The position numbers and the translations under genes are program-made. This document shows positions 1 to 10,521 of a stretch of DNA of 64,000 nucleotides, in pieces. Origin of the DNA: Siphonodentalium dalli. Lineage: Eukaryota; Mollusca; Scaphopoda; Gadilida; Siphonodentaliidae. Where the stretch lies: assembly GCA_032622095.1 (NCBI GenBank), contig CP136061.1, positions 213,932,373 to 213,996,372 of the forward strand. Reading direction: 5' to 3'. The notes under the pieces were generated by a model. It made no database searches and was not told where the DNA came from. It worked only from the letters and a program-made list of their open reading frames with translations. Numbering within the stretch: position 1 is the stretch's first letter; each line of letters starts with the position of its first letter.

Positions 1-560
1 TTGCAAGTACAATTCTATTATGTATACCTGTTCTGTCTGATCATTCCCCAATTATGGATAAACTGAAGTTAGTTTTGATTTTGAACATACGGCATTTTGG
101 TCAGTTTAGATACACGACGCTAGTTAACATGTATTTTATTCGATAACTTCATGATATAGCAGTCAAATACCGCGGGTGTGGCTTGTAAGAATAAGTGAAT
201 AGTAATTTAATTTGCAGGAAGCTATTCATTTGTCATCAACATCGCTCGCTGCGTATTGGCTGGATTTCTACAGTTTGAAATAGTTTTAAGCATGACAGAC
301 TTTAGACCGTAAGTTGATTGAAATAAAAGGTCGGCCGACCACAGTGTCCCCCCGACAACGTGGAAAGTCGATGCCGCTTTGTTAAAGAAATTTAAAAAAG
401 ATGTTGAAATGTTCTAAGTCGAAAGGGTTAACAATTCCGTAAAAATAAAATTTGTCCGTCATCTATATACATGTTGCACATCTCCAATATGTGGGTAACA
501 ATATTCTGAAGTTTCAAATATCTACGATCAAAACTGTAGGAGGAGTTGATTACATCATGA
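1..560. other. No recognisable gene; unique-looking AT-rich DNA
   Basis: I see no coding region, RNA gene or clear repeat here. The only ORF touching it runs into the dispersed repeat that follows and has no recognisable domain. It may be intergenic or intronic sequence. Confidence 0.4.
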
Positions 561-960
561 AGGTACATGTACCCTCATACAGAAAATTATATAAAAAAAA
601 ATTCAAAGTCGAAAGACCCATAACTGTGGGAAAAATAATTGGATCAAACTCAAATTCGAACTTGACCTGTATTTTGATATCAACGACCCATCCGGAAACC
701 AAAGAAAAAACAAGAAAATTGAATTTTCTAAGTCGAAAAGCTCATAACTCTGAGAGAAATCGGACCAAACTCAAATTCGAACATGACCTATATTTTCATA
801 TCAATGACTCACAAAAAAAACGTAATTTTCAATTGAACAGTCCAAATTTGAGTTATCACCCGGAAACCAAAGCAAAAAGAAGAAAAATTGAATTTTCTTA
901 GTCGAAAAAAGTCCACAACTCTAGGAAAAATAATCGGGTCAATCCCATCCGATAATGGTA
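560..960 (+). repeat. Dispersed AACTCTGG/GACCAAACTC repeat, about 2-3 tandem units
   Basis: Two to three diverged units of about 130-150 bp repeat the phrases 'CATAACTCTG', 'GGACCAAACTCAAATTCGAA', 'CTTGACCTGTATTTT' and 'CCGGAAACCAAA'. The same phrases recur at 13985-14340, 19080-19760, 22700-23060 and 23590-23800, so this is a high-copy dispersed family rather than a gene. The 149-residue ORF over it is an artefact of the repeat. From memory the family is common in bivalve genomes; I could not search for it. Confidence 0.65.
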
Positions 961-1156
961 CAGAACATATCAGAAATGATATCTGTATTTGGCACCGATG
1001 GATATAGGTCAATAAAATTATAATTGGGGCTCAACTTTGAGATAAAAGTGCTGAATCCAAAAATTGGGGTTCAGGCCCTTAAAAATTGATTTTTTTTTGG
1101 TTTTTGTCAATTATCTTAAAAACCATTGACTTTTGGATATGAAAATGTTTTACTGA

Positions 1157-1170
1157 CCCCCCCCCCCCCC
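1157..1170 (+). repeat. C14 homopolymer run
   Basis: Fourteen consecutive C bases. Similar C or G runs occur near 19448 and 46919. They are simple-sequence tracts and likely places for sequencing or assembly length error. Confidence 0.9.
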
Positions 1171-1568
1171 ATAATGTGGCCATTCCGTACATTTGGAGTG
1201 GTCACACGACCCCCTATGTCCAACGGTTCTGGAGATATAGTCACGGCGGGTGGTAGTACTTTGCGCAAAAAGGGGCATGGCCATTTGACCAATTTCACCC
1301 TCAATGGGAAATGTGTCACCAACCAAATATTGTTCGTGTACCTTCAATTAGTGGATTCGTGAAGAGTTTTGCTCTGGACATACAAGTGCATACAAAACCA
1401 CCATGAGCTACTAGAGTACTAATACTATAAGTTTCCTGGTATCGAAATAGGCCGATACACGTAAAAACTTGAACCATACTTTCTATGAGCATTATATGTC
1501 CCAGAATGACGCATTGATGTCATGAAAACTAAAACATTGAACACGGTGTACGCACGAAATGGAACAGA

Positions 1569-1620
1569 AAAGAGCGTTTCGTATTAATCTATTCCGGATA
1601 TGGTATAAATAAAGAGCGTT
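1569..1620 (+). other. Paired AAAGAGCGTT boxes, 42-bp spacing
   Basis: The decamer AAAGAGCGTT occurs at 1569 and again at 1611, 42 bp apart. The same pairing at 41-42 bp recurs at 3552/3594, 3890/3931 (the first copy ends TC instead of TT) and, inverted, at 56520/56562. A single copy sits at 34848. Most are preceded by ATA or AATA. Function unknown; it is described as a recurrent motif only. Confidence 0.6.
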
Positions 1621-1689
1621 TTTGTTTACTTCTGCGGGAAGCGTTGAAATCAGCTGGAAAGCATATCCAGCCGGTATATCGGTGTCAGA

Positions 1690-1976
1690 CCGATTTTCCG
1701 AAGACCTATTACTACGAAGGCCCACAACTCCGAAGACCCGATTCTCCGACGGTCCACAACTCCGAAGACCCGATTCTCCGACGGCCCATAACTCCGAAGA
1801 CCCGATTCTCCGACGGCCCATAACTCCGAAGATCCGATTCTCCGAAAGCCCATAACTCCGAAGGGCCGATTCTCCGAAGACCTATAACTCCGAAGACCTA
1901 TAACTCCGAAGGCCCGATTCTCCGACGGCCCATAACTCCGAAGGTCCGATTCTCCGAAGGTCCGATTCTCCGAAGA
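1690..1976 (+). repeat. 16-bp minisatellite, left arm (about 18 units)
   Basis: Units alternate between forms of CCGATTCTCCGAAGAC and CCATAACTCCGAAGGC, period 16 bp, with the core TCCGAAGG or TCCGAAGA nearly invariant. It is the inverted partner of the array at 2673-2932. The repetitive ORFs on both strands here are by-products of the period and are not called as genes. Confidence 0.85.
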
Positions 1977-2021
1977 TTTTGTTTTATCGGGGTGTTATCG
2001 TTTACTAAATAGTGTACAGTC

Positions 2022-2213
2022 CAGTGGCGAAGCCAAGGGGTCCCAAAATTCCCACTGCCCCCATTAAACCTCTACTTGCTATTTCAGACAATAAGGGCCC
2101 CTACCAAAACATGTCCAATGTCATGTAAACGCCCGGAAATCGTTCATGGGGCATCAAAATATTCAAACTTTTCCTACTGCCCCCACCTAAATGGGAATCG
2201 TGGCCCGCCACTG
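2022..2213. mobile_element. hAT-like MITE with CAGTGGCG termini
   Basis: The segment begins CAGTGGCGAAGCC and ends CCCGCCACTG. CAGTGGCG-type ends are typical of hAT-derived MITEs. The bases flanking the two ends do not form a clear 8-bp direct duplication, so insertion boundaries are uncertain; the left terminus is shared with the foldback palindrome. Confidence 0.5.
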
Positions 2214-2368
2214 ACTATACATCAGATACTATAACGTTACGTTGGCCCATGAGATGCCAGAGTAAAATGTACAGGGGTGAACGGGGAAGAACCTGTCGCC
2301 CCTGCATGTGCATGTTAGGCTACTGTGACATTCTTGCAGCGTTTCGTTATAATATACCCGGTGCACAC

Positions 2369-2644
2369 CAGTGGCGGAGCCAGTGTTCCCATTTAGGGTT
2401 GCACATTAATTAGCATATGTGGGGGATATATCATGCATATGATATGCCGAAAGCATATCACGAAGGCCTGATTTGGGGAGCGCATACATGGGAGGGGTCG
2501 CCCCCAATCGTTGGTCCGGGGGCTCCCCTGGGCAGGAACACTGTGAATATTTGAATGCCTAGGAGGGATTTCCTGACGTTTACATGACATTTGACACGTT
2601 TTTTGGGGGCGGTCTTCCCTAGGGCCCCATTGACCCCGCCACTG
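2369..2644. mobile_element. Second hAT-like MITE with CAGTGGCGG termini
   Basis: It starts CAGTGGCGGAGCCAG and ends CCCCGCCACTG, and contains a GGGGGCTCCCCTGGG tract similar in style to the C/G-rich tract at 7620-7665. Its right end forms part of the foldback arm: CGCCACTGGACTGTAC mirrors GTACAGTCCAGTGGCG at 2014-2029. No clear target duplication is visible. Confidence 0.5.
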
Positions 2645-2672
2645 GACTGTACCTTATTTAATAAGCGATAAA

Positions 2673-2932
2673 ACATGATCTTCGGAGAATCGGATCTTCG
2701 GAGAATCGGACCTTCGGAGAATCGGCCCTTCGGAGTTATAGACCTTTGGAGTTATAGACCTTCGGAGTTATGGGCGTTCGGAGTTATAGGCCTTCGGAGT
2801 TATGGGCTTTCGGAGTTATGGGATTTCGGAGAATCGGGACTTCGGAGTTATGGGCTTTCGGAGAATCGGGGCGTCGGAGAATCTGACCTTCGGAGAATCG
2901 GACCTTCGGAGTTATGGGTCTTCGGAAAAACG
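2673..2932 (-). repeat. 16-bp minisatellite, right arm (about 16 units)
   Basis: Period 16 bp, units such as CCTTCGGAGAATCGGA and CCTTCGGAGTTATGGG. It is the reverse complement of the left array. The CCTTCGGA core is also the core of an independent array at 26105-26185. Confidence 0.85.
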
Positions 2933-3327
2933 CTACGTAACCGGTATATCAATATTGCGTGTATTTATCAACCTATCTTATACCTCCTTACAAATTACGT
3001 GGACAAAATTTGGAAGCTCGAATGAGGTATGTCATCTGAGCAATACTATGGTTCTGTTAGCTGCTGGTGAATGTGAAATACCCTAGTTTGGGTGTTTATC
3101 TTACCGTCATGAGGATTGGTTGTTCAGTTGGTACATGTGGGTCGATTTGTTCCCTGTAAATGTTTCTATCTTGTTTGTTAAGTTTATCTTGATGTCTCAG
3201 CCAAGCAGAAACCAGACAAGAGGGGAATTAACTGGGACTGCGTAAATGTCCGGTTCGATTTTGACACAATTCTTGTTTTGTACCGGTATACCAGATACTA
3301 ATTTTGATTACACCATGAACACATTAA

Positions 3328-3821
3328 AGGTACGGTTGGCCTTGGCGGTGGGTATCCTGTGAAAATATTTCCACCCGTCAAAAACCGTCACAAACAGAAA
3401 GAACATCAAAATGTTGACAGACTTTGTCCGTATATAAATAAGAAATATCGCATAAACAGTATGTTATTCTCATATGTTTAACCATTGTTATGTAAACAAA
3501 AGCATAAAAAGTTACTTTCCTGGTGCTTGTTTATATTATGATGGTAAACATAAAGAGCGTTCTTTGTTGTTGAATTCCTGATATGGAACTAATAAAGAGC
3601 GTTTATGCCAGTTGTGTGTGATTAGCCAGTAGCATTGTGCTGTCCTCTGTAACCATATCAGACTCTTGCTTAGGTAAAATATAGTAGGTATTTATGATAA
3701 CATGCTGTTTACGCGATGGTCATGGTATATATGAACGAAACTGTATGCGTTTTAATGTTTTTCTGTTTACGGTGTTTGGAACAAACATGAATATTTTCGA
3801 CACTTAAGGCATCACGTGCCT
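3328..3821 (+). mobile_element. TTAA-flanked non-autonomous element, family 1 (copy A)
   Basis: A 494-bp element flanked on both sides by TTAA (3324-3327 and 3822-3825). It starts AGGTACGGTTGGCCTTGG and ends CACGTGCCT, giving short terminal inverted repeats AGG(T/C)ACG. A second, inverted copy of the same length lies at 56302-56795, inside a LINE. Both carry the paired AAAGAGCGTT boxes. TTAA targeting is characteristic of piggyBac-superfamily elements. No coding capacity. Confidence 0.8.
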
Positions 3822-3889
3822 TTAAAGGTGAACTTTTGATGGCTATATGTCGACTTTCGAAGGAGAAAGTATTTTAACACGGCTCATAT

Positions 3890-3940
3890 AAAGAGCGTCC
3901 ATGGTTTCATTACCAAAAGTGGCAGATAATAAAGAGCGTT
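3890..3940 (+). other. Second AAAGAGCGT box pair outside the TTAA element
   Basis: AAAGAGCGTC at 3890 and AAAGAGCGTT at 3931, 41 bp apart, with no obvious sequence shared with the 494-bp element beyond the boxes. This shows that the paired motif is not limited to one repeat family. Confidence 0.5.
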
Positions 3941-4057
3941 CTAGATTCTATATAATCTTTTATACTTGTGTATTTGAAGGCAAGTGTACGTAACATCGCT
4001 ACTTGTGGAACAACAGTGTGGTCAATTGAACTCATCATGCTACATATGATACTAGCG

Positions 4058-4089
4058 TAGTGTGTTTCTCACGAGTTAGAAACACACTA
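4058..4089. other. Perfect 12-bp stem-loop
   Basis: TAGTGTGTTTCT and its exact complement AGAAACACACTA are separated by an 8-base loop. It is too short to assign to a family and has no poly-T or gene next to it that would suggest a terminator. Confidence 0.6.
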
Positions 4090-4321
4090 TATGCTATTGT
4101 TGTAAATATCTTATGCCGATCGGCATTATCATTTTTGGGCAAATTGTCTGTAATTGTGCCAAATTTATGTCAGTTTTGAGACAAAAACAACCTATATTTT
4201 CTGCGAAATCAAAGAGTAATTCCCGTTACGCATGAATGTGCAGTTAATGTACATTTGGTGAGGTCACGGATTTGTAGAACAAAAGCTGAACATTGGCTCA
4301 GAAATCTGAAGCGATTGGAAA

Positions 4322-5421
4322 TTATAGTATAATTATTTCGTCGTCATTATAATTATAAGGTTGCTGAATCTGTGATTGTGTCTCACCTGTTGCGCTACGG
4401 TAGACTTTAGAAGGTTTTTCCATTGGTCTACATGTACTTCTGATATTCCTGGCGAGAATCGGCGTCTCAATTACAGAGAAGTGATCTGCCCAAGTATTGG
4501 TACCCAATTCTATTCTCCGGAGCCAATTATCATAGAAGTTAAGCAACGCTTCCAAATCATGAATGGTATAAAAATACATCATCTTTTTCAGAAGGCCCAT
4601 ACGACCGTTTTTCTCATTTGATGAAATATTTGGACTCATAACTCTCCAACTCCCCAGACACATATTGCTGGAAAGTCGGATCACTAAAGGCTATGTTGGA
4701 ACCAACATACTCAAATTGAAGCGAAGCATGAGGAAACAATTGTGGAAATTTCACCCTATAACTCGATTTGACCTCAATTCCGGGTCTAAGTTTAATTCTT
4801 AAGGGCCTGCTCTTTTGAGAATCAAACTCAGAACACCTCTGTTTCTTGTGAATTGTCTTCGACTTTGTGATATTGATAATAGGTCTCATGATCCGAATCA
4901 CCAACCTTATCGACTAAACCCAACTGTCTCATTTGTGAGTCGACAACTATATTCAACATTTCAAATTGTCTCAGGTCATGTCAATCTTTCTGATTGTTTG
5001 TCCAATGAAGTGTCAATTGTGTGACTCAAACTACTGCTAGTACTGTACCGCTCCTATCCTTCAATCGTGTTGTTTCCTGCTTGACTCTCGCCAGCTCTGC
5101 CTTCATTGTCCGGACCTGGTGCGCTTTCCTCTCCTGGTCGAGTACGGCCTGAGCTCTCTGCAGATGTTCCTTAGTTGTTTCCACTTCCTCGTCCCAGTCA
5201 TCGACATCGGCGCCATCATTAGCATTGACGATACCATCTAAGCCAGAATCCTGCTCCCGGCCTTCGCAAACAATTTCTGTTCTGAATCTCTGCTAAAGCT
5301 GTCTTTCTTTTTAACATCGAGCTACAACAACTTTCCGGAATTAATAGATTTATAATCGACCTTTTTAACATCACGCATTTTTCGAGGCTCTTCATTAGCA
5401 AAATTCTGATATTGCGCCATG
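4322..5421 (-). pseudogene. Broken Gag-like/ORF1-like retroelement protein
   Basis: Reading the minus strand from an ATG at 5421, a protein-like sequence can be followed through several frames. An N-terminal part begins MAQYQNFANEEPRK. A strongly charged coiled-coil segment follows (about 5230-5050, with LQRAQAVLDQERK). Next comes an acidic and polar stretch (about 4990-4855). Then a conserved-looking block contains FSDPTFQQYVSGELE (about 4690-4640), and finally LLKKMMYFY and WLRRIELGTNTWADHF (about 4600-4490). Stops and at least two frameshifts interrupt it. The coiled coil plus helical block recalls Gag/ORF1 proteins of marine-invertebrate retroelements. No protease, RT or LTR was seen, so family is unassigned. 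The alternative is a host hypothetical gene read through introns. Confidence 0.45.
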
Positions 5422-6090
5422 ATAACCAACAGTAACAGAAATAAGTCGTGTTTTCGATGGCTCAAATCAAATCAAATAAAACAATTCTTCAAGAGTCATT
5501 ATTGCCGCTTCGTAGGCTAGACTAATCAAAAGCGATCCATAATAGGATTTTGACGCGATAACTAATTGGGTGATTTTATCGGCGTTGATTACTATTCACG
5601 CATGCATAGTTTTAATTAAACAAGCGACACCCGATAAAAAGAGTTATGCGCCTTACAGGCGACCTTTTAACCAGAACTCCGGAATTATTTATTTGAACAC
5701 AAATACAGCCCATGATATGCTATTATAACACCAGAACAAAATTGTTCAAGTTGCATGTACACGGGAGGCCAAAATTGCAAATCTGTAACTGATCTGTTTC
5801 GATAGTTCTAACTCGAAATCATTGTTGTTGGATGCTGGAATGTGGAATATGCACCTGTCGCATCGAACTTTGATGTCCGTTGCTCCATTTCACCGCTTCA
5901 CGCTAACACATTATCCCTGTAATATTTAACACCAATAATTTCTTACCTGCGTGCATATATAAAACATCCATTAGACCCTCTTCACTGAAACAAGTACCCG
6001 AATCAAGCGATACGCATGGATGATCAGTTATCTTGATGTCACGTCCAGAGATTATGATATCGAACCATGAAGGCCTATATACATGGGAAT
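5422..6090. other. No feature recognised
   Basis: AT-rich sequence between the Gag-like remnant and the tRNA-derived head. No ORF with recognisable content and no repeat that I could match elsewhere in the window. Confidence 0.35.
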
Positions 6091-6175
6091 TGGATCAGTG
6101 GCCGAGTGGATATAGCGTACTGGTCTCTCGTGCTAAAGGTCCGGGGATCGATTCCCGGTCGGGTATTCTGACAAA
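6091..6175 (+). ncRNA. tRNA-derived SINE head or tRNA pseudogene (Leu/Ser-like)
   Basis: A pol III A box, TGGCCGAGTGG (about 6099-6109), and B-box-like GGATCGATTCC, which forms a strong T-arm CCGGG/TCCCGG (about 6141-6158), are in correct order and spacing. The TGGCCGAGTGG form resembles tRNA-Leu/Ser. A clean seven-base acceptor stem is not obvious and the sequence continues into a repeat, so a SINE head is more likely than a working tRNA. Confidence 0.5.
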
Positions 6176-6270
6176 AATCCAAACTTGGTCAGATTACCAC
6201 GTTGTATGACTGAAAAGTCTCATTCGTGATCACACAATATATATCCGAATACAAAACTGACTTCCCTTCC

Positions 6271-6720
6271 ACCCGATACGCATAGCATATCAATATATAC
6301 ATAAGGTATTTGTGGTTCAAATACGCCACATATATATAGGGTATTTGAGTGGATCAGACTGATGTCATGCTCAATACGCTACGTAAATATACTTATTGAG
6401 CGTTCTATACATTCTAAACCGGGCGGTCCGGACCGCCATCTTGGATCGTATGATCGTCGCTTCACAAGTTTGACGGCTTCTAATGTCGTTGAATTGCAAA
6501 GTTTCACTATCGTTTTGGTCTAGTTTTGAAAATATGAATAATATTTATTTATATTAAATCACAATTCGCAGTTATCTCAGTGGATCCCCCCTAACTATCA
6601 ACAGAGAATGTGTGATAAGACTGACATACGCAGTTATATATACTTATTTCAGCTTCCAGTGTTATACAGCCTATTGCATATTCAGTGGCGTATATACCTG
6701 TGAGAGGTCAACGTATTGGT
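6271..6720 (+). repeat. Dispersed repeat, inverted partner of 49195-49665
   Basis: The stretch includes GATACGCATAGCATATCAAT, CAAATACGCCACATATATA, the GACCGCCATCTTGGAT block and TATACTTATTTCAGCTTCCAG. All occur in reverse complement and in reverse order at 49195-49665. The copies lie about 43 kb apart. No coding content. Confidence 0.75.
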
Positions 6721-7300
6721 CAATATATATGGATTGTTTAAAAGTTCAACTTGACTTGTCAAGTTTGAGCTATTGCCATGGGTTCATATCCGTCGTCTGT
6801 GTGTTCGTCAACAATTTCCATTACATATATATGGACTACAGGTCTCACCTTTGGTCGGATCATTATAAAATTTGTCATGGTTGTTGACATTGACATGTAG
6901 ATGAGAAATCCGTCATTTTGGGGTAAATCGAAAAAAAAACATGGCCAACAGCCGTCATCTTGGATTTCACAATTCAATCCAATGGCACAGGCTACAGCCA
7001 TGCCGTATATACCATTTGTCTGATAATAATGAAATTTGTCATGGATGTTGACATTGCCATGAAGATGAGAACGAGTCATTTTGGCGTCAATCGGCAAAAG
7101 AGCATGACCGCCGTCGGCCATCTCGGTTTTCAGTATTAAACAATGTAAATACATAAGCACGGGCTACAGGCCGTACCATTGGGTTGATGATTATGAAATT
7201 TGTCATGGCTGATTACATTTACATGTAGATGTGAACGAGTCGTTTTGGGGTCATTCGACAAAAAACATGGCGGCCAGCGGCCATATTGGTTTTCAAAATT
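6720..7300 (+). repeat. Start of plus-strand TAGCTCA element with ~164-bp monomers
   Basis: A hairpin-like start (AAGTTCAACTTGAC... TCAAGTTTGAGCTATTGCCA) is followed by a CCGTCGTCTGTGTG tract and then by monomers containing GGTCGGATCATTATAAAATT, GACATGTAGATG, CATTTTGGGGT and GGCCGCCAGCGGCCAT-type blocks. The same family occupies 40.4-46.4 kb in the opposite orientation. Confidence 0.75.
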
Positions 7301-9140
7301 CAATCCTGAGTGTTCGTCTGATCATGAAATTTGTCGTGGATGTTAATATTGACATGTAGATGGGAACGAGTCATTTTGGGGTCATTCGACCATAAAACAT
7401 TGCCGATGGTGGATTTTGCTCTTTGTATGGCTAAATCCTTTGGCACAGACTACAGGTCGTAGCATTACAACCGGCTGTTACAACTAGTATTAATTTTCAC
7501 ACAAAACTTTTCACACAAAATGATATACTCAGGTTAAAAAATACTTCTTTTTTTTCGGGCGGAAAAGAATAAAAAAAAAAATATAGCGCCGCTAGGCTTT
7601 AGGGAGTGCGCGAGAGGGGTCGTGTAGACCCTTCTCGCAGGTGGGGGTCCGGGGGGTCTCCCCCGGGAATTTTTTTGAAAATGTAGAAGCTTGAGAAGCA
7701 TTCTGAGCATATTTCTGAGTAGCATTTTGCGAATGTTATTTGGACCAAAATTAAAGCAATATTAGTCCGGGAGCTGATAGGGTACCCCTGCACCCCCGTG
7801 ATTCAACTTCACCCCACTAATTTTCTTCTTTATTAGTCCCTCAATTTTTAAGTAATGTTAGTACGAAACAAAACGTGTCTGTACAATCACCAGGCAGGAT
7901 GTGATGGCGTCCAACATGGACGCCGTTTTTCAGAAGGATGCAAATTATAGTGAGAAAATCTTGTTAATGTATACAAATGTATATATTTTTAGCTCAACTT
8001 TACTTTGTAATGGCTTGGTATCCGTCGTCTGTGTGTGCGTTTGTGTGAAGCGTCAACAATACAGGCTACAGGTAATACCTTTGGTCGGATCATTATGAAA
8101 TTTGTCACAGCTGTTGACATTGCTATGTAGATGGGAACGAGTCATTTTGGGGTCATTCAACAAAAAAAGATGGCGGCCAGCGGCCATCTTGGTTTTCAAA
8201 ATTCAATCCATTAGCACAGACTACAGGCCTGAGTGTTCATCTGATCATGAAATTTGTCGTGGATGTTAATATTGATATGTAGATGGGAACGAGTCATTTT
8301 GGAGTCATTCGACCATAAAACATTGCCGCTGGTGGATTTTGCTCTTTGTGTGGCTAAATCCTTTGGCACAGCTAGACTACATGTCGTAGCATTTAACCGG
8401 CTGTTACAGTATTAATTTTCACACAAAACTTTTCACACAAAATGATATATTCAGGTTTAAAAATGCATTTTTTTCGGGCGGAATAGATAATGTAAAGGAA
8501 AATAGCGCCGCTAGGCTTTAGGGAGTGCGCGAGAGGGGTCGTGTAGACCCTTCTCGCAGGTGGGGGTCCGGGGGGGGCTCCCCCGGGAATTTTTTTGAAA
8601 ATGTAGAAGCTTGAGAAGCATTCTGAGCATATTTCTGAGTAGCATTCTGTGAATGTTAATTGGACCAAAATTAAAGCAATATTAGTCCGGGAGCTGATAG
8701 GGTACCCCTGCACCCCCGTGATTCAACTTCACCCCTTCTTCTTTATTAGTCCCTCAATTTTTAAGCAATGTTAGTACGAAACAAAACGTGTCTGTACAAT
8801 CACCAGGCAGGATGGGATGGCGTCCAACATGGACGCCGTTTTTCAGAAGGATGCAAATTATAGTGAGAAAATCTTGTCAATGTATACAAATGTATATATT
8901 TTTAGCTCAACTTTACTTTGTAATGGCTTTGTATCCGTCGTCTGTGTGTGCGTTTGTGTGAAGCGTCAACAATACAGGCTACACGTAATACCTTTGGTCG
9001 GATCATTATGAAATTTGTCACAGCTGTTGACATTGACATGTATATGGGAACGAGTCATTTTGGGGTCATTCAGAAAAAAAGATGGCCGCTGGCAGTCATC
9101 TTGGATTTCAATTTCAATCCATTAGCACGGGCTACATTTC
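7300..9140 (+). repeat. Tandem duplication, unit about 915 bp
   Basis: Two consecutive, closely similar copies. The segment around CCTGAGTGTTC (7305 and 8228), the GCGCCGCTAGGCTTTA block (7587 and 8505) and GGCGTCCAACATGGACGCCG (7908 and 8820) repeat at offsets of about 912-923 bp. Each copy contains a C/G-rich segment (GTCCGGGGGG...CCCCCGGG), a palindromic GGCGTCCAACATGGACGCC block, and the TAGCTCAACTTTACTTTGTA start of the monomer-bearing element. Small ORFs repeat in both copies and are not convincing genes. Confidence 0.8.
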
Positions 9141-10033
9141 GTGCTGTTCGTCAGATCATCATGAAATTTGTTGTGGATGTTAATATTGATATGTAGATGG
9201 GAACGAGTAATTTTGGGGTAGTTCGGTTTAAAAAAAACATGGCCGCCAGCATCCATCTTGGATTTTACTCTTTGCATAACTAAATCCTTTCGCTTGTCAT
9301 GGCTGTTGACATTGACATGTAGATGGGAGTCATTTTGGGGTCATTTGGCCAAAAAACATGCCCGTCAGTGGCCATCTTGGATTTCAAAATTCAATCCATT
9401 AGCACGGGCTACAGGCCATACTGTTTGTCTGATCAACATGAAATTTGTCGTGGATGATAATATTGAGATGTAGATGGGAACTAGTCATTTTGGGGTCATG
9501 CGGCCATAAAACATTGCTGCTGGTAGCCATCTTGTATTTTACTCTTTGTATGACAAAATCCTTTGGCACAGTTAACATTGACATGTAAATGGGAAATGAG
9601 TCATTTTGGGGTTATTCGGCAAAAAAAACCTGGCTGCCAGCGGCCATTTTGGATTTCAAAATTCAATCAATTATCATGGGTTACAGGCCATACTGTTTGT
9701 CTGATCATCATGATATTTGTAATTTATGTTAATATTGACATATAGATGGGAATGTGTCATTTTGGAGTCATTCGGTAATTGGATTTTACTCTTTGCATCA
9801 CTGAATCCTGAATGGCACAGGCTACGGGTCGTACCTTTGGTCGGATCATCATGAAATTCGTTACGGATGTTGACAATGACATGTAGATGAGATCGAATCT
9901 TTTTGGGGTAGTTCGGTCATAAAATATGGCCGCTGGCATTCATCTTGGATTTTATTCTTTGCATGACTAAATACTTTGGTACGGGCTACAGGTCGTACCT
10001 TTGTTCGGATCATCATGAAATTTGTCATGGTTG
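9000..10033 (+). repeat. Array of ~164-bp monomers, plus orientation
   Basis: Diverged monomers each contain GGTCGGATCATCATGAAATT, TTGACATTGACATGTAGATG, GAGTCATTTTGGGGTCATTC and a CCATCTTGGATTT block. The array is interrupted at 10034 by a TTAA element and resumes at 10522. Confidence 0.8.
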
Positions 10034-10037
10034 TTAA

Positions 10038-10517
10038 AGGTACTCATTCCGATAAAACTCCTCTGAATTACTATTTCAATGGCTTCGGGGGTCAAAAATA
10101 TTTGATTCGAGTCGAGGAAGCCACCCATCAAAGCTCAGATGTTTTAGATATCGATTTTAGAAATCTATTATTTTTTATTATCGGGAATACTTTCTGTCCC
10201 AGAACACAGTCAAAATTGCGTTATTATTACCACTTGATTTTAGAGTTATCCATCCTTGTCTGTTTGAATAGTGTTTTGGTGTACACATCTCGAGCAGATT
10301 ACGAAGTTGAAGGCAATTATTAGTACTCATCTCGAGAAAATAACAAATTTCAAAAGTCAATATCTAACAACTCTGAGCTTTGTTTGATGGGTTCCTCAAC
10401 TCGAATCAAATATTTGTTACCCCAAAAGCCAAAGAAATAGTAATATAGGACCCTCTGATCGGATTGTTGTTGTTGGAATCTGTTGAGATGGGGACCCTCT
10501 GATCGGATTGAGTACCT
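10038..10517 (+). mobile_element. TTAA-flanked element, family 2 (copy A), 480 bp
   Basis: Flanked by TTAA at 10034-10037 and 10518-10521. Long, diverged terminal inverted repeats begin AGGTACTCA(A/T)TCCGAT and include TTTGATTCGAGTCGAGGAA in both arms. Removing the element and one TTAA restores the monomer sequence GTTAACATTGAAATGTAGAT, so the target site is proven within the array. A second copy of exactly 480 bp is at 30342-30821. Open frames of about 60-75 residues exist on both strands in both copies. Interpreted as piggyBac-like and non-autonomous. Confidence 0.85.
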
Positions 10518-10521
10518 TTAA

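Larger units (their letters stand above)
1560..2960. mobile_element. Large foldback element with minisatellite arms
   Basis: The left arm (about 1690-2029) and right arm (about 2637-2935) are inverted copies. Both contain a 16-bp minisatellite followed, toward the centre, by GTTTTATCG, a short AT stretch and GTACAGTCCAGTGGCG. Outward of the arrays both sides carry a related sequence around GGTATATC/GATATACC. The centre holds two hAT-like CAGTGGCG modules. This is foldback-transposon architecture. I cannot place the exact ends, and no transposase is encoded. Confidence 0.6.

Noticed and set aside
452-901. 149-residue plus-strand ORF
   Set aside because: Lies over two to three tandem units of the AACTCTGG dispersed repeat; the protein repeats with the DNA and matches no domain.
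2022-2213. 8-bp target duplication for the CAGTGGCG modules
   Set aside because: The flanks GTACAGTC and GACTGTAC are inverted, not direct, and belong to the larger palindrome.
1622-3086. Repetitive ORFs such as those with SEDPILRRP or RRIGPSENR patterns
   Set aside because: Produced by the 16-bp minisatellite on both strands (48 bp gives 16 residues per three units); no independent coding evidence.
6091-6175. Functional tRNA gene
   Set aside because: A and B boxes are good but I could not form a full acceptor stem and anticodon arm, and the sequence continues into a dispersed repeat.
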